Source of the DNA: Croceivirga sp.
Lineage (GTDB): Bacteria > Bacteroidota > Bacteroidia > Flavobacteriales > Flavobacteriaceae
Reading direction: 5' to 3'
Assembly (NCBI GenBank): GCA_028284935.1
Contig: JANQQQ010000008.1
Location: 62,001-126,000 of the forward strand
DNA length: 64,000 nucleotides
Part shown: positions 18,201 to 28,067 of the stretch, in pieces
Layout of the letters: the number at the start of each line of letters is the position of its first letter
Numbering within the stretch: position 1 is the first letter of the stretch
Notes under the pieces: model-generated
Database searches by the model: none
What the model saw: the letters and a program-made list of their open reading frames with translations, nothing else
Told to the model about the DNA's origin: nothing
Program-made: the position numbers and the translations under genes

Positions 18201-21200
18201 ATCGGCACGCCTGCTCACCCTTTTTACGGCACAGACCTATCTGCAATTGTCCGGAAGGGGTATTGAAGCGGGGGCACGGGCAGAATTTGAATTTGACAAA
18301 AAATATGGCCCTGTTCGGGTGCGTGCCTATGCCTATATTGAAGTAGGGGGCTTTATCAGCTTTGAACGACCACAATTGGGCGGTTATTTAGCCGCAGGCG
18401 GAGAAGCCAAAGTAGATGTAAAAATTATCAGTGTCTACATTGGATTGGATCTGGTTTTTGGGGTGGAAGCGGCCAAACCTTTCCTTATCTATGGCAAGTT
18501 CCGTTTATGTGTAAAAGTACGGGTTGGATTCTTTAAAATTCGTTTCTGTGGTAGGGTCGAGTTAAAGTGGGAGAAATCCCGCATTGTGGATCGCAGTCCT
18601 ATTCCACCACTTCCTTCTGCTGGACTTTATGGGTCTCCGGATTGGGCCAAAGGAATACATATGTTGACCGGTGATGTTTTTGAAATCAAGCAGTTAAAAG
18701 GAGATATTACGTCAGGTACATGGTCGCCTTCTGCGAATAGTCCTGTGTTCAACAATACGTTCTTACCCTTGGACACCTATATTGATATCAAATTTGAAAA
18801 GGCCATGAACCCCAATCCAGTAGCGGCTAAAACAGGTGGGGTCAATGCGGCTCCCAATAATTTTATAGAGCTGATTCCACCACAAAAAACAGTACGGGGC
18901 AAGGAAGTACGGCAGGTAAGGCATGAATACTCAGTCGAAGATATTGAAATCAAGGCATGGAACGGTAGCAGTTGGCAAGACTATAATCCGTATGCCGCTT
19001 TGGCATCAGACGCCAGTGATTTGGATACCCAAACCATAGCCAATCTGAAATTGGGGCATTGGCAGAAAACAGGTAGGGAATACAATGCCTTACGCATTTT
19101 AGGGGATAATCCGTTTTCCTACACACAATTGGGAGAACCGGGCTGGTTTACACCTGAACGTTTGGGGGTCACCGCAGCATCTTTGTTCTGTGAAACCCCC
19201 GTATTGGTTCCGGAGTGCGCCAATTGGCTAAAGAAAACATTGGGTGGTTCCTATGTGGCTTTTTTGACTGAGGATAATTCCGGTGGAAATATAGAAAACT
19301 TTTACACCGCAGGTAAAATGGCTTTTTGGGTCAAGGGGCCCATTTTTGTGGAAAGCTTGGCGGATACCTACAACGCTACGGTTGTGGATAAAACCAACGG
19401 TTTTGGATATGCCCAATCCCTGGAGATCTACAACTTTATGTCCGTGGAGGTGCGTTTGCCTAATCCCTCACCTCAAATCACCCTCAAGTTATCGACCGTT
19501 GCGGAAGGGGTGACCTTTTCTATGTACCGTTCCGTAATCAATGATACTTCCCTGGAAGTGGGCTATGAACTGGTAGAGAATGTCTACAGGACCCGAGCAC
19601 AACTGGCGCAAGAACTGGTGTATGAAAACACCAATCAGTCGATCAGTCGGGTCATCATACAACCTGATTTTTTGAATATTGAACAGATTAATGCATTGAA
19701 CGAGGAACTCGAAGGTTTTTATGACCAAGCATTCGATGATTTTCTAAATAGTGGAAGTGGTGAGCTGGTATTGGAGGACCAACTGGATACTACCCAAATA
19801 GAGACCAAAAAACAAGAGATTATTAGTCTTATCCAAAGTGGTTGTACAGGCCATGTGGCAGGTAACGTACTAACAGGGGGCATAGGTCAAATGCAGATAG
19901 GTACTACTTTTTGTGTAGGTGCCACGGATGTGGTTTTGGATTCGATTCAAGACTATAGGGAGTGTACCACCTTGGTCCATGAAGTATGCTGGTTATCGGA
20001 GAAAGACTTTGAATTCAATAGAAATATTCCTGGAAAAGATGCCATCGAGGCCGATTTTGAGTTGGCAACGGCCGCTCAATCCCAGGTTATTGCGCCTATA
20101 TGGCGACCGGACACCAGGTACTATATCCATTTAAACCTTAAAGATACTGTTGATAATGATACAACTAGTCCAACTGGGAATTACCATTACTATTATGGTT
20201 TTCGAACAGTTGGACCCTTGGGCCATTATCACAATTCACCGGGAGTGACCTATGGTGGTGAACGATTGGGAGGGTTGTTGGTTAACCCGGATAAATATCC
20301 CTTGACCAATCTAAAAAACTATATTGATTATAACCGGTCCTATCCCAATGCGGATGGTAATCTTTTGCGTTCCAAACCCTTGTTTTACAGCAATGCCGAG
20401 GCGAAGCTACAATTGTTCTTTGTGCGGCCGCAGACCTATCATTTGTTTGCGACCTGGCCAGCGCTTGCCACCGGATTCCCAGAGATCGCTTCGGAGATGA
20501 AGATCATCATCAAAGACCCGGTAAATGACACCTTAATCCCTTATCCTTTACCTGTCGATTGGGATGAAAGCCTGGTACCGGGAGGGAATGAAGAATGGAT
20601 CAATGATGAACAACCTTTGGAACCCCAACATTTACTACTATGGAACAATCTTAAGGGGGCCCATCATGAGACACAGTCACCTCAACCCGATATTACCTGT
20701 GTGGTTACCGGAGGCAATCGGATTCTACCCAAGACCAGAGTTCGTACCATGACATTAACCAATCTACAGCCCCGAAAATTGTACACCGCTTTGGTAAATA
20801 ATGTTTATGGTGGCACTGTGGTAGAAGTCCATAATTACTGCTTCCAGACTTCCCGCTATGCCAACTTTGCAGAACAGGTGAGCAGTTATTTGTTGGATGA
20901 TGGCAATGGCAACCAACGACCGGCTATTTTCAAAATTACATTGGACCTGCCCGCAGCTACCATTGATACTGCGTACAGTTTGATTTCCGGTAGCCCAGAT
21001 GCGGCTGCACAGGCCCTGGAAAGTAGTTACGTGGATTATTTTGACCGTACCATGGAAGGGGTGTTTGGGATGCCCCCCTTACCCCCAGCAGAGAGTACAG
21101 AGTTCAATGCTATCGTCGACCAAAATACTGGGGATACCGTTGCCCTACTCATTCGTAATCCAGAACCGTTCAACAATCCCAAGATACCCGCAACTGAAAT

Positions 21201-21420
21201 GAAAGAGACCCTAAAGGTCTTGAACAACACCAATGATGATCCGGATGTTCAATATCAAGTAGTACACTCTAAGGATTATGCTCAAGTATTGATCATGCGG
21301 AGCAATAAAAAGATTACCAATACGGCACTTCGGATACGGTTCCGCTATTTGCTGTGGAATGGAAGTAGTTATACCCAGCAAAGTGAGGTGTTGGTGGAAA
21401 ATTTAAATGTTAACTCTTAA
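15274..21420 (+). CDS. Giant uncharacterised structural-type protein, 2048 aa
   Basis: No signal peptide or enzymatic motif was found. Residues ~1-450 are mixed. From ~700 to ~1130 the protein is strongly beta-rich with Gly-rich repeating strands (KLPKLGVSGSAEMRL, VGGFISFERPQLGGYLAAGG, VKVRVGFFKIRFCGRVELKW) that look like a very long beta-helix or beta-prism. After a Pro-rich linker (SPIPPLPSAGLYG) the C-terminal ~900 residues contain Ig-like strands with a KFEKAMNPNP segment. From memory it may resemble DUF6603-type proteins, with low certainty. It is the first gene of an operon that continues with a second giant and S74 tail fibres, so a structural role in a particle or surface assembly is inferred. 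Confidence 0.75.
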   Translation: MPEVAITSRYYPTLSMVITAEELPDLLGFLKEGLAGLLDNIHYKDLQYSKSIYGDRAYYSLRIVSKNRMDLEIPGTGIFLSLNPDASDTTISSFPITVEYEWPILAYLRSFNIDDFSFSAEALYDLALEVLKISESQVVANAINTFTVPVDNNTSLVQQFITDLGLSITEPTGFNPMPELLTAIDQDLGKSPTTAVFENYILTAGNLEGTKVKLNTFFEVLLPTDDLEAYLRNLILPKFRATLALSSGIDFPRKMLQPIDPISLDVIPVSDETTGEPRAGFRFGEALFYVSSDQGVGYALDIALTSTTPAMIGNTGLILEIDRLKVDLSENQNIVEADRDGRPPSFRGVYAQYAAITLPKKWFNDDSVVGGVTAKIAAYDLLMGTGGLSGTIALETQTFRNADGTITNYYTDYFAFEYPIQTTHRDGNGNLVTTDIADHAALKTQLETQQASQLVFPLRLTPNSGSTVTYENPLDYYTYLNSLYDTSDVLNRPRLTKRIGQNGFEAWFTSFDITFKQGEVTNSNILGGLKIPRLKDANGNDAEVEIRGHLDADGDFLLTASEQDGFAPIEIPEVLKLYIQGVELGSEDGNFFIGTTAELEFTNPVMNKLLCNDTGGDNIRIALPAVRIYSNGNFEVVGGVIPLPTNFGICLGPAKMSITNLNFSSHQQEYNGVLREYKCWGFDGALNLNPLGVEVRGDGVRYYYTVDDDDTHGKPHHSYIRISTVEVDIIIPGNASPSTATAIIKGYLSIPEPGVSPEYAGGISVKLPKLGVSGSAEMRLQPSYPAFVVDANVEIPVPIPLAATGLGVFGFRGLLGYRYVAEKEAIGLVSGEDSWYDYYVYPQRGINIDKFSGPEQTTDYKDPVSIGAGASFATYGNDRIINFRVFMLLSIPSLFFIEGKAGILAKRLELDDTDEPPFFAFLAIGDDSIEAGLGADFRIPKNNGWILDMRARVEAGFFFNNPSAWYVNFGTRQEPISARLLTLFTAQTYLQLSGRGIEAGARAEFEFDKKYGPVRVRAYAYIEVGGFISFERPQLGGYLAAGGEAKVDVKIISVYIGLDLVFGVEAAKPFLIYGKFRLCVKVRVGFFKIRFCGRVELKWEKSRIVDRSPIPPLPSAGLYGSPDWAKGIHMLTGDVFEIKQLKGDITSGTWSPSANSPVFNNTFLPLDTYIDIKFEKAMNPNPVAAKTGGVNAAPNNFIELIPPQKTVRGKEVRQVRHEYSVEDIEIKAWNGSSWQDYNPYAALASDASDLDTQTIANLKLGHWQKTGREYNALRILGDNPFSYTQLGEPGWFTPERLGVTAASLFCETPVLVPECANWLKKTLGGSYVAFLTEDNSGGNIENFYTAGKMAFWVKGPIFVESLADTYNATVVDKTNGFGYAQSLEIYNFMSVEVRLPNPSPQITLKLSTVAEGVTFSMYRSVINDTSLEVGYELVENVYRTRAQLAQELVYENTNQSISRVIIQPDFLNIEQINALNEELEGFYDQAFDDFLNSGSGELVLEDQLDTTQIETKKQEIISLIQSGCTGHVAGNVLTGGIGQMQIGTTFCVGATDVVLDSIQDYRECTTLVHEVCWLSEKDFEFNRNIPGKDAIEADFELATAAQSQVIAPIWRPDTRYYIHLNLKDTVDNDTTSPTGNYHYYYGFRTVGPLGHYHNSPGVTYGGERLGGLLVNPDKYPLTNLKNYIDYNRSYPNADGNLLRSKPLFYSNAEAKLQLFFVRPQTYHLFATWPALATGFPEIASEMKIIIKDPVNDTLIPYPLPVDWDESLVPGGNEEWINDEQPLEPQHLLLWNNLKGAHHETQSPQPDITCVVTGGNRILPKTRVRTMTLTNLQPRKLYTALVNNVYGGTVVEVHNYCFQTSRYANFAEQVSSYLLDDGNGNQRPAIFKITLDLPAATIDTAYSLISGSPDAAAQALESSYVDYFDRTMEGVFGMPPLPPAESTEFNAIVDQNTGDTVALLIRNPEPFNNPKIPATEMKETLKVLNNTNDDPDVQYQVVHSKDYAQVLIMRSNKKITNTALRIRFRYLLWNGSSYTQQSEVLVENLNVNS

Positions 21421-21434
21421 AGTCAGAAAGCATT

Positions 21435-24400
21435 ATGGATGAGTTTTTTGTAAAAATATACCCTCACCCAACTACTAATAATTCATTTACACCGGTATTA
21501 CTCAATAGAATTGGTGATGATTTGTATTGGTACAACAACTATCATAAAAGGATAATAAAAACAGATTTGAATTTCAATATTATTTGGGAATTTGAATTAA
21601 AAGACGTTGGACAAAGCAGGAGCGGCCCTCATTTGTATTATATCATGGAAGGGCATACGCCTGGCGAAATTATATGTTATGGAACTTTTTCAGATTGGAA
21701 CGATAGTAATAAACCTAAGCTCTTTCTTTGCAAAATTACTTCTTTTGGAAATCTAGTATGGCAAAAACATTATGACTCTGTTTTTAATTCTTTTTATCAG
21801 AATTTCACAAAAGGTCTACTTCATACCTATCTAAACAATCAATATGTAGTTTGGGGGTACTATCAAGTACTAATTATTGACGAAAATGGTGATATAGTCA
21901 GGAAAAAGGGCAGAACATCTGTCGGGAATCCAAACAATTACATCTTGATCAGTGATATTGAAATCTATAGTGGATTCATATTCGTTTTATATGTGGACTC
22001 TACTTTAGGAACACTATTGGTTTTTGATGATAATTTAAATGAATTGCAGGCCTATAATTTTGTTTCTTCAGGCACTTATAATACGCATGGTCAACCAAGA
22101 CTGGGGAAAATTAATTCAAAATTGATTGTAACCCATCACAATCAAACAGAAAATTTAGGCTTCTATATTCTCAATTTCAGTGATTTATTAAATAATAATA
22201 TATCTGATTTTAATGTATATTGGATTGAGTTGAATAACACCGCCTATTCATACAGTTCACTTGAAACATATGTAGCAAATGATAGACTTTATTTTTTAAC
22301 TGAAACAAGTTCAACTGTCAATCCTAAAAGAACACTCGTTTGCAAAGTCAATCAGAATTTAAATGGTGTAGAATGGATAAAGGAATCAAATAATTTTGGC
22401 ACAAGGTTATTTACGCCATTTAGTGATTTCTTATTATTTACATATTACACTCCTGAAGAAACCAAAATTCTCAAAACGACTGTCGATTTAGCCTCTAGTT
22501 GTGTGACGTTTACGGATGTTAATCATACATTCCAAACCGTAGTTGGAACAGAATTTCAAGTACCTACAAGGGAGTTTGGACAATACTCAATACCTGACCT
22601 AGTTAACTATAATGTGGAGTTGCGGAACATTGTCTCTGATAAGATTGTACAGATTTGCCCCCAAACCTATGATTTAGATGAAAGCACAATTTCTTCCTCA
22701 GAAAGTGCAATTAGTGCAGATGCTTCATCCACGTCATTGATTACGGTACAACTTAAGGATTATCAAGGGACCAATCTTGCTAGTGGAGGGGAAACAGTAG
22801 TTATTTCTACTTCTACAGGTACAATTGGTGAAACCACGGACAATGGGGATGGAACATATACGGCTACTTTAACATCGTCAACAACATCAGGGACAGCGAC
22901 GCTTTCATTTACTATAAATGGTGAAACAGCTACAGATACAACTCAGGTTGTTTTTAATCAGCTGGTTAATGTTGACCTTAGTACTATTGTGGCAATTCCC
23001 ACAACAATTAATGCGGATGATGGTATATCCAGCTCTGCCATAGTGGTTCAACTTAAAGACTATGCAGGACAAGACATACCAACAGGAGGGGAAACTGTAA
23101 TTATAAGTACCACTAATGGGAGTTTGACACCCACGACCGATCTTGGAGACGGTAGTTATGTATCAACTTTAATTCCATTTACTTCACCAGGTACAGCGCT
23201 GCTTTCTTTTACTGTAAATGGAGTGTCCGGCACGGATACTGCGCAGGTTACTTTTGTGCCAGCCATCAGTACTGTTCTCAGTACAATTTCGGCGAGTCCC
23301 ACAACAATTAATGCTGATGGTATATCCACATCAACAATAACCGTCCAGCTTAAGGATTATGCAGGGACTAATTGGACGAATGGTGGAGCAACTGTGGTAA
23401 TCGGTACCGATCAAGGAACATTAACTACTACGACTGACAATGGGGATGGGACGTACACTGCTATATTGACGTCATCAAACTCATCAGGGACGGCGCTACT
23501 TTCGTTTACCATAAATGGTGAAAATGCTACGGATACTGTTGAGGTGATTTTCGAAGAGGTCATTATCCGAGTGCCTCAATCCCCCCACCTCTACCTTCAA
23601 GCTGCAGGATCTACAGGGGCGGACGGTAGTCTAGCCGGGATACATTTGCGATGGTTGCTAAAAAGAGATTTAATCAAGCACCTTCCTAAAGGAAATCTGG
23701 CGACCTCTACGGCCAACTACAACAAACCGGATGACTTTGTACAGCTCTTTCGGACGCCCTATGTGGCTGTGCCCACCGCCTTTGATTTGACCCAACCCCC
23801 GCTGGCTGTAGAGAATCGGCGAGCCGTATGGATCTACCAAGTGAACGACATCAAAGTGTATCTCTACTTCAGGAACAGGACAAAATACAGTTCAGTACGA
23901 GCAACCCTGAATCCTTTAACGCAGTCCGCCCAATTCATGGCCGCCTACGGCAATGAACTTTTAGAATTGGAAAGCAAAAACGAGTTGTTTTTCTCTGTTG
24001 CCTTTGGAACCAATCCCGGGGCATCGCCAGTTGTGGAAACGGAAGTGCTATCGGTAGAAGCAAACACCCTTACGGCCGACAAGGTGATAATGGCCCGAAA
24101 GACGTTTACGGGAACAGCTGCCCTATCTAATACCCGAACAGTGACCGAGAATGGCCGTAGTTTCCGGTTTCGCCCAACGGATTGTGAGATTACCAGTATC
24201 ACCTTAGATTTCTACAGTACCCTGGCAGACAGTATTGAAAATGGTGCCGGCTGGACGGCCCTTGGTAATTTCTCCTTGTCCACTACAGATAGCGAGGTAT
24301 TCAATCGTCTAGAGCCCACAACCGATGCCGTTAACGGCCAATGGCCCCGCTATAACGATGATGCCTTTGTCAACATCCAAAACTATAGGGATAAGTGGAA

Positions 24401-27400
24401 TGTGATCAACCCGGTGACCCAAAGCAGCATCAAGCAAACGGTACAAGACTATGTAACCTTAAGCAATGATATCAATAACCCTGCCGCCTTAGAAACGTAT
24501 CAGTTTGATGAAATAGCACCAGATGGGGCGACAGACGAGGAAAACACCTTTGAACTTTCCAACTTAACGCTTTTACAACAAGCGGCATTCGATTTTCATG
24601 TGGCCCGTATGTTGGGATTAGGACATTTGGATGTGGATGCGGCAGTGCAAAACAATGATGCATTTGTTTACATGGCAGTATACGAAACACAAGTTTCCCT
24701 GCAAAATGGAAGTTTGGTAGCAGAAGATACCGAACATCGTTATATTACCGTCCCCACCTCAAAATTGGATGAGCGATTGCCATTACCGGTCAATTTAAAG
24801 GCGCCAATTCCCGGACTTTTTCCAAATAACGGGAACAATCAGGAAAGTCTTCCGCTGACAGATCCAGATGGTTATACCGAAGATGGTAAAGCGCGGTTCA
24901 TCTCCTTATTTGTGGACGAACCTGAAAACGTATATGTGGATCGTGGTTTTTATATCAGCACCACAGAATTCAATAGTGTTGAAAATACAGAAGCGGTTTT
25001 TGCGGGAATCGAATACAAAGCCGTTGGGGAAGCGGATTGGAGAAAGCCGGAATTGCCCAATACGGACCAATATTTAAATGCAGTACCCTCTGGACAAAGT
25101 CCGCATAACGAAACGGTGGAATTACCGCTTCCCGATGAAGGCGTGGCCTTGTTTGTACACCGGGAACGGGCCACTGGCGAGCATGTGTATGGTTCCTACG
25201 GGATCAACTGGTTCTCCAGAGCGGTGCAAAGTAGTGTACAGTGGAACATAGTGACGACTATTCAGCCAAAGGACCAATTGATTCCACCTCATAATCGGAA
25301 CGCACTATTGGTAGTCGAAGAATCCCCGCTATTGCTAACCTCGGCGGCTGAGCAGCAATTGCTGTCCAACATTTTAGGTAGTGATAAGACCCTAATTCGC
25401 CTAGTGTTTGACTACCATACCCGTCAGGAACTACTGATGTATAAAGTCACCCCCGAAAATATGGCTGGCGCTACAGATCCGTTGGATGCCAATGCTATTT
25501 TTCCGGACAGCCAGGAAATTTTTGGGGATGAAATAGAACTCTATTTTCGGGAAGAATTGCCCTTAAATGTTACAGGGCGGGCCCTAGGTGTTCAGGACCA
25601 CCCTACGAATGAAGTACTCTCCATTATTACTACAGGCGAATATCTCCTGGATAGTACTGGGGAGCCGCTGACCCCATCCATTCCGGGGTCACAACTCTCG
25701 AACTTTGTAGGTGGGGTATTCGTGTTGGAGGAAACGGAATATATCATCTATGAAGTAACCTCAGGGACTTCGGGCCCTGACTTTACCGTCTATAAAAAAC
25801 AGCTTTCGGACCGCTTGCTTAACAGCGACGTCCCGGCTGCAAATGAAGAACTGCAAGCCCCAACCATAATGGCAGACGGCATGTTCATCGCCGTAGAAAA
25901 CCTGTTGAACGCATCCAGTTGGGGAAGCCCTAATCCACATCCGTTAAAAGTTCAAATTGGAGACAATTGGAGCGTACACCGGGAATTGGTGGAAGGAGAA
26001 GGCCCCGATGATGGCCCGGAGCAATTGGTGGAAAAATCACGTGGGATCTGGGGGGATGCCGTAGTGGAAGAGGTGCTGCAAACCGTAGGTTTTGATGGTA
26101 GTAATCAACCCATTTTGGAGCATCGAGGAGCATACAAGGCAACCTTTTCGGCTACCCAGCTGGCGAACCACCCACAGAACGCCGGGACACATCCGGTACA
26201 GTGGCACAATGGAATTGTACGTATTCGTACCGTAGGAAATCCAACAGGATCTCGAAAGGCACTTGATGTCTTCAAAACTGAAAATATCGGTACTGCAAAC
26301 AATCTTGTAGTGTATTTTATGGATAACAGCTTTTCTACAGCCCCGGAATATGACCCCATTCAAACCGGTACGTTGGAGGTTAACTATTATCCGGGCTATC
26401 GTGTCTATATCTATTCGGATGCCACCACGGGAATCACAGAAAATACCGTATTGCCCACCCTTGGTCAAGGTATTAAATACAGTTGCTTTGGGTTCAGGAC
26501 ATTGGGGAATTCCGGAAGCTATTTGTCAAGGATTTCCACCCCTACCGTCTTTTTTGCCCAGGAAGTGATTGAATCGCTACCCCCGGAACTTCCCGTAGGA
26601 TCTTTGTTTGCCACTCGGCCCGACAGTTTTGGCAAGGCCACCTATACCTTGACCACACAATTTACACATACACCTCATGGGGTGCAGTACTACAGAAGTG
26701 AAGACGATGCCATTTTAAATGCCTTGTATAGCACGCAAACCGTTGAAACGGTGAAACAGGAACTTGGGAATGCAGACCCTGCTTTCCTAGGAAATCGATG
26801 GCAAAATGTACTGGGCTTTGATTACCAATATCCCCAGGGATCATTTCAAACCGATGGCCTTTTTGCCATTTATCCAGAGGATGCCAGTGGTTATCGTCTT
26901 CCAAATCCTGACAACGAAAGTTTATTCAGTGGTGGAGAAACCCCCGGAAATATTGATCCCGGTAATATGACCGATCGCATCAAAAATGCGATACTTTCCA
27001 CATTTACCCCCTTGACTGAGATCCCAATGCTATATGAATACATAGATGACAATCCAGACTTCACACCAGTAGGTAAACCTCAAGTAGTTCGGGATAGGAA
27101 TGGCTCCTTACTGGACCCAAATAACTCCTCAGAATTTGACATGGCACCTATGGCCAAAATTGTGGCCTCTAATAGGGTGCAGTTTACCGACTTCGGGTTG
27201 GATGGTACATCAAACAATGTGTACTTCTACGCGGTACGGGAAGTGGGAAATCGAATGGCACTTAGTGAATTCAGTCCAATACTAGGCCCCGTAAAATTAG
27301 TTAACACCAATGCTCCCATTGCTCCAGGAATTAAAAAAGCTGTCCCAGTTTTAGCAAATGAAATTCTAGGGATTCCCGCTCAAATGAGGATAGAAATCAA

Positions 27401-28058
27401 TGCTTATCCAAAGGTGGAAGGAATAAAAAAAATAGCGTTGTATCGAACACTATCAGCTTCAGATGCCTTGTCCCCTAGAAGTATGAACTTAATCCGGGAG
27501 ATTGATTTGGAACAAAGTAGCCAGTTGGCATCTGATATTTGGGAAATTACAGACGATTTTTCTGATTTGACAGAAATTCCTTTTGGAGATCCCTTGTACT
27601 ATCGTGTGATTGTATTACGGGAGATACAGTATACCGATAAAGATGATTCTAACATCGTACTTACAGATTATGTTCCTTCTCAGGCCTCAAAACTGATGGT
27701 ATCTGCTATTGTAGAAAATGAAAATCCCATAGCACCTGATGTAAATTATACCGCAGATGCGGTGAATGCCAATTTTGAATTGCCCAATGTGGTGTTGAAT
27801 TGGGAAAAAACAGCCTACAATCCAAAATACCTCCTGTATAAAATGAACAATCAAGGCCAGTGGGCGAAGATTCACGAAGTGCTTTCCAATGAACAAACAG
27901 TGTCCGTGCCTCTGGAAACCACTGATCTGGGAGCAAATTTCTTGGTGGTAGAAGATGTAGCTAACGACAACCAAAATATCTATCATCATTTTAAGGTGGT
28001 GGTAGAGAATACCGCCGGCATGATCAGTAGGGAGGAAAGCATACTTACAATACCTTAA
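21435..28058 (+). CDS. Giant modular protein: propeller, three invasin-type Ig repeats, large conserved core; 2207 aa
   Basis: Residues ~1-400 look like a beta-propeller of repeated WxF/Y strands (NIIWEFELK, NLVWQKHYD, LLVFDDNLNE). Residues ~413-708 are three ~98-residue Big_1/invasin-like Ig domains, each with TVQLKDY, a GGxTVVI strand, DNGDGTYTA and SFTINGE. From ~717 (PHLYLQAAGSTGADG) to the end is a ~1490-residue beta-rich core. It has no signal peptide and no T9SS C-terminal domain. It begins 14 bases after the 2048-aa gene and ends 9 bases before the first fibre gene. The N-terminal propeller is coded in AT-richer DNA than the core, suggesting module replacement. A role as scaffold or adhesin of the fibre-bearing assembly is inferred. 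Confidence 0.78.
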   Translation: MDEFFVKIYPHPTTNNSFTPVLLNRIGDDLYWYNNYHKRIIKTDLNFNIIWEFELKDVGQSRSGPHLYYIMEGHTPGEIICYGTFSDWNDSNKPKLFLCKITSFGNLVWQKHYDSVFNSFYQNFTKGLLHTYLNNQYVVWGYYQVLIIDENGDIVRKKGRTSVGNPNNYILISDIEIYSGFIFVLYVDSTLGTLLVFDDNLNELQAYNFVSSGTYNTHGQPRLGKINSKLIVTHHNQTENLGFYILNFSDLLNNNISDFNVYWIELNNTAYSYSSLETYVANDRLYFLTETSSTVNPKRTLVCKVNQNLNGVEWIKESNNFGTRLFTPFSDFLLFTYYTPEETKILKTTVDLASSCVTFTDVNHTFQTVVGTEFQVPTREFGQYSIPDLVNYNVELRNIVSDKIVQICPQTYDLDESTISSSESAISADASSTSLITVQLKDYQGTNLASGGETVVISTSTGTIGETTDNGDGTYTATLTSSTTSGTATLSFTINGETATDTTQVVFNQLVNVDLSTIVAIPTTINADDGISSSAIVVQLKDYAGQDIPTGGETVIISTTNGSLTPTTDLGDGSYVSTLIPFTSPGTALLSFTVNGVSGTDTAQVTFVPAISTVLSTISASPTTINADGISTSTITVQLKDYAGTNWTNGGATVVIGTDQGTLTTTTDNGDGTYTAILTSSNSSGTALLSFTINGENATDTVEVIFEEVIIRVPQSPHLYLQAAGSTGADGSLAGIHLRWLLKRDLIKHLPKGNLATSTANYNKPDDFVQLFRTPYVAVPTAFDLTQPPLAVENRRAVWIYQVNDIKVYLYFRNRTKYSSVRATLNPLTQSAQFMAAYGNELLELESKNELFFSVAFGTNPGASPVVETEVLSVEANTLTADKVIMARKTFTGTAALSNTRTVTENGRSFRFRPTDCEITSITLDFYSTLADSIENGAGWTALGNFSLSTTDSEVFNRLEPTTDAVNGQWPRYNDDAFVNIQNYRDKWNVINPVTQSSIKQTVQDYVTLSNDINNPAALETYQFDEIAPDGATDEENTFELSNLTLLQQAAFDFHVARMLGLGHLDVDAAVQNNDAFVYMAVYETQVSLQNGSLVAEDTEHRYITVPTSKLDERLPLPVNLKAPIPGLFPNNGNNQESLPLTDPDGYTEDGKARFISLFVDEPENVYVDRGFYISTTEFNSVENTEAVFAGIEYKAVGEADWRKPELPNTDQYLNAVPSGQSPHNETVELPLPDEGVALFVHRERATGEHVYGSYGINWFSRAVQSSVQWNIVTTIQPKDQLIPPHNRNALLVVEESPLLLTSAAEQQLLSNILGSDKTLIRLVFDYHTRQELLMYKVTPENMAGATDPLDANAIFPDSQEIFGDEIELYFREELPLNVTGRALGVQDHPTNEVLSIITTGEYLLDSTGEPLTPSIPGSQLSNFVGGVFVLEETEYIIYEVTSGTSGPDFTVYKKQLSDRLLNSDVPAANEELQAPTIMADGMFIAVENLLNASSWGSPNPHPLKVQIGDNWSVHRELVEGEGPDDGPEQLVEKSRGIWGDAVVEEVLQTVGFDGSNQPILEHRGAYKATFSATQLANHPQNAGTHPVQWHNGIVRIRTVGNPTGSRKALDVFKTENIGTANNLVVYFMDNSFSTAPEYDPIQTGTLEVNYYPGYRVYIYSDATTGITENTVLPTLGQGIKYSCFGFRTLGNSGSYLSRISTPTVFFAQEVIESLPPELPVGSLFATRPDSFGKATYTLTTQFTHTPHGVQYYRSEDDAILNALYSTQTVETVKQELGNADPAFLGNRWQNVLGFDYQYPQGSFQTDGLFAIYPEDASGYRLPNPDNESLFSGGETPGNIDPGNMTDRIKNAILSTFTPLTEIPMLYEYIDDNPDFTPVGKPQVVRDRNGSLLDPNNSSEFDMAPMAKIVASNRVQFTDFGLDGTSNNVYFYAVREVGNRMALSEFSPILGPVKLVNTNAPIAPGIKKAVPVLANEILGIPAQMRIEINAYPKVEGIKKIALYRTLSASDALSPRSMNLIREIDLEQSSQLASDIWEITDDFSDLTEIPFGDPLYYRVIVLREIQYTDKDDSNIVLTDYVPSQASKLMVSAIVENENPIAPDVNYTADAVNANFELPNVVLNWEKTAYNPKYLLYKMNNQGQWAKIHEVLSNEQTVSVPLETTDLGANFLVVEDVANDNQNIYHHFKVVVENTAGMISREESILTIP

Positions 28059-28067
28059 TGGAATGAG

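Noticed and set aside
26037..26468. 143-codon minus-strand frame within the 2207-aa gene
   Set aside because: Antisense shadow; low-complexity, Cys/His-rich composition.
15274..28058. T9SS-exported adhesins
   Set aside because: Neither giant protein has a signal peptide or a C-terminal sorting domain at its end.
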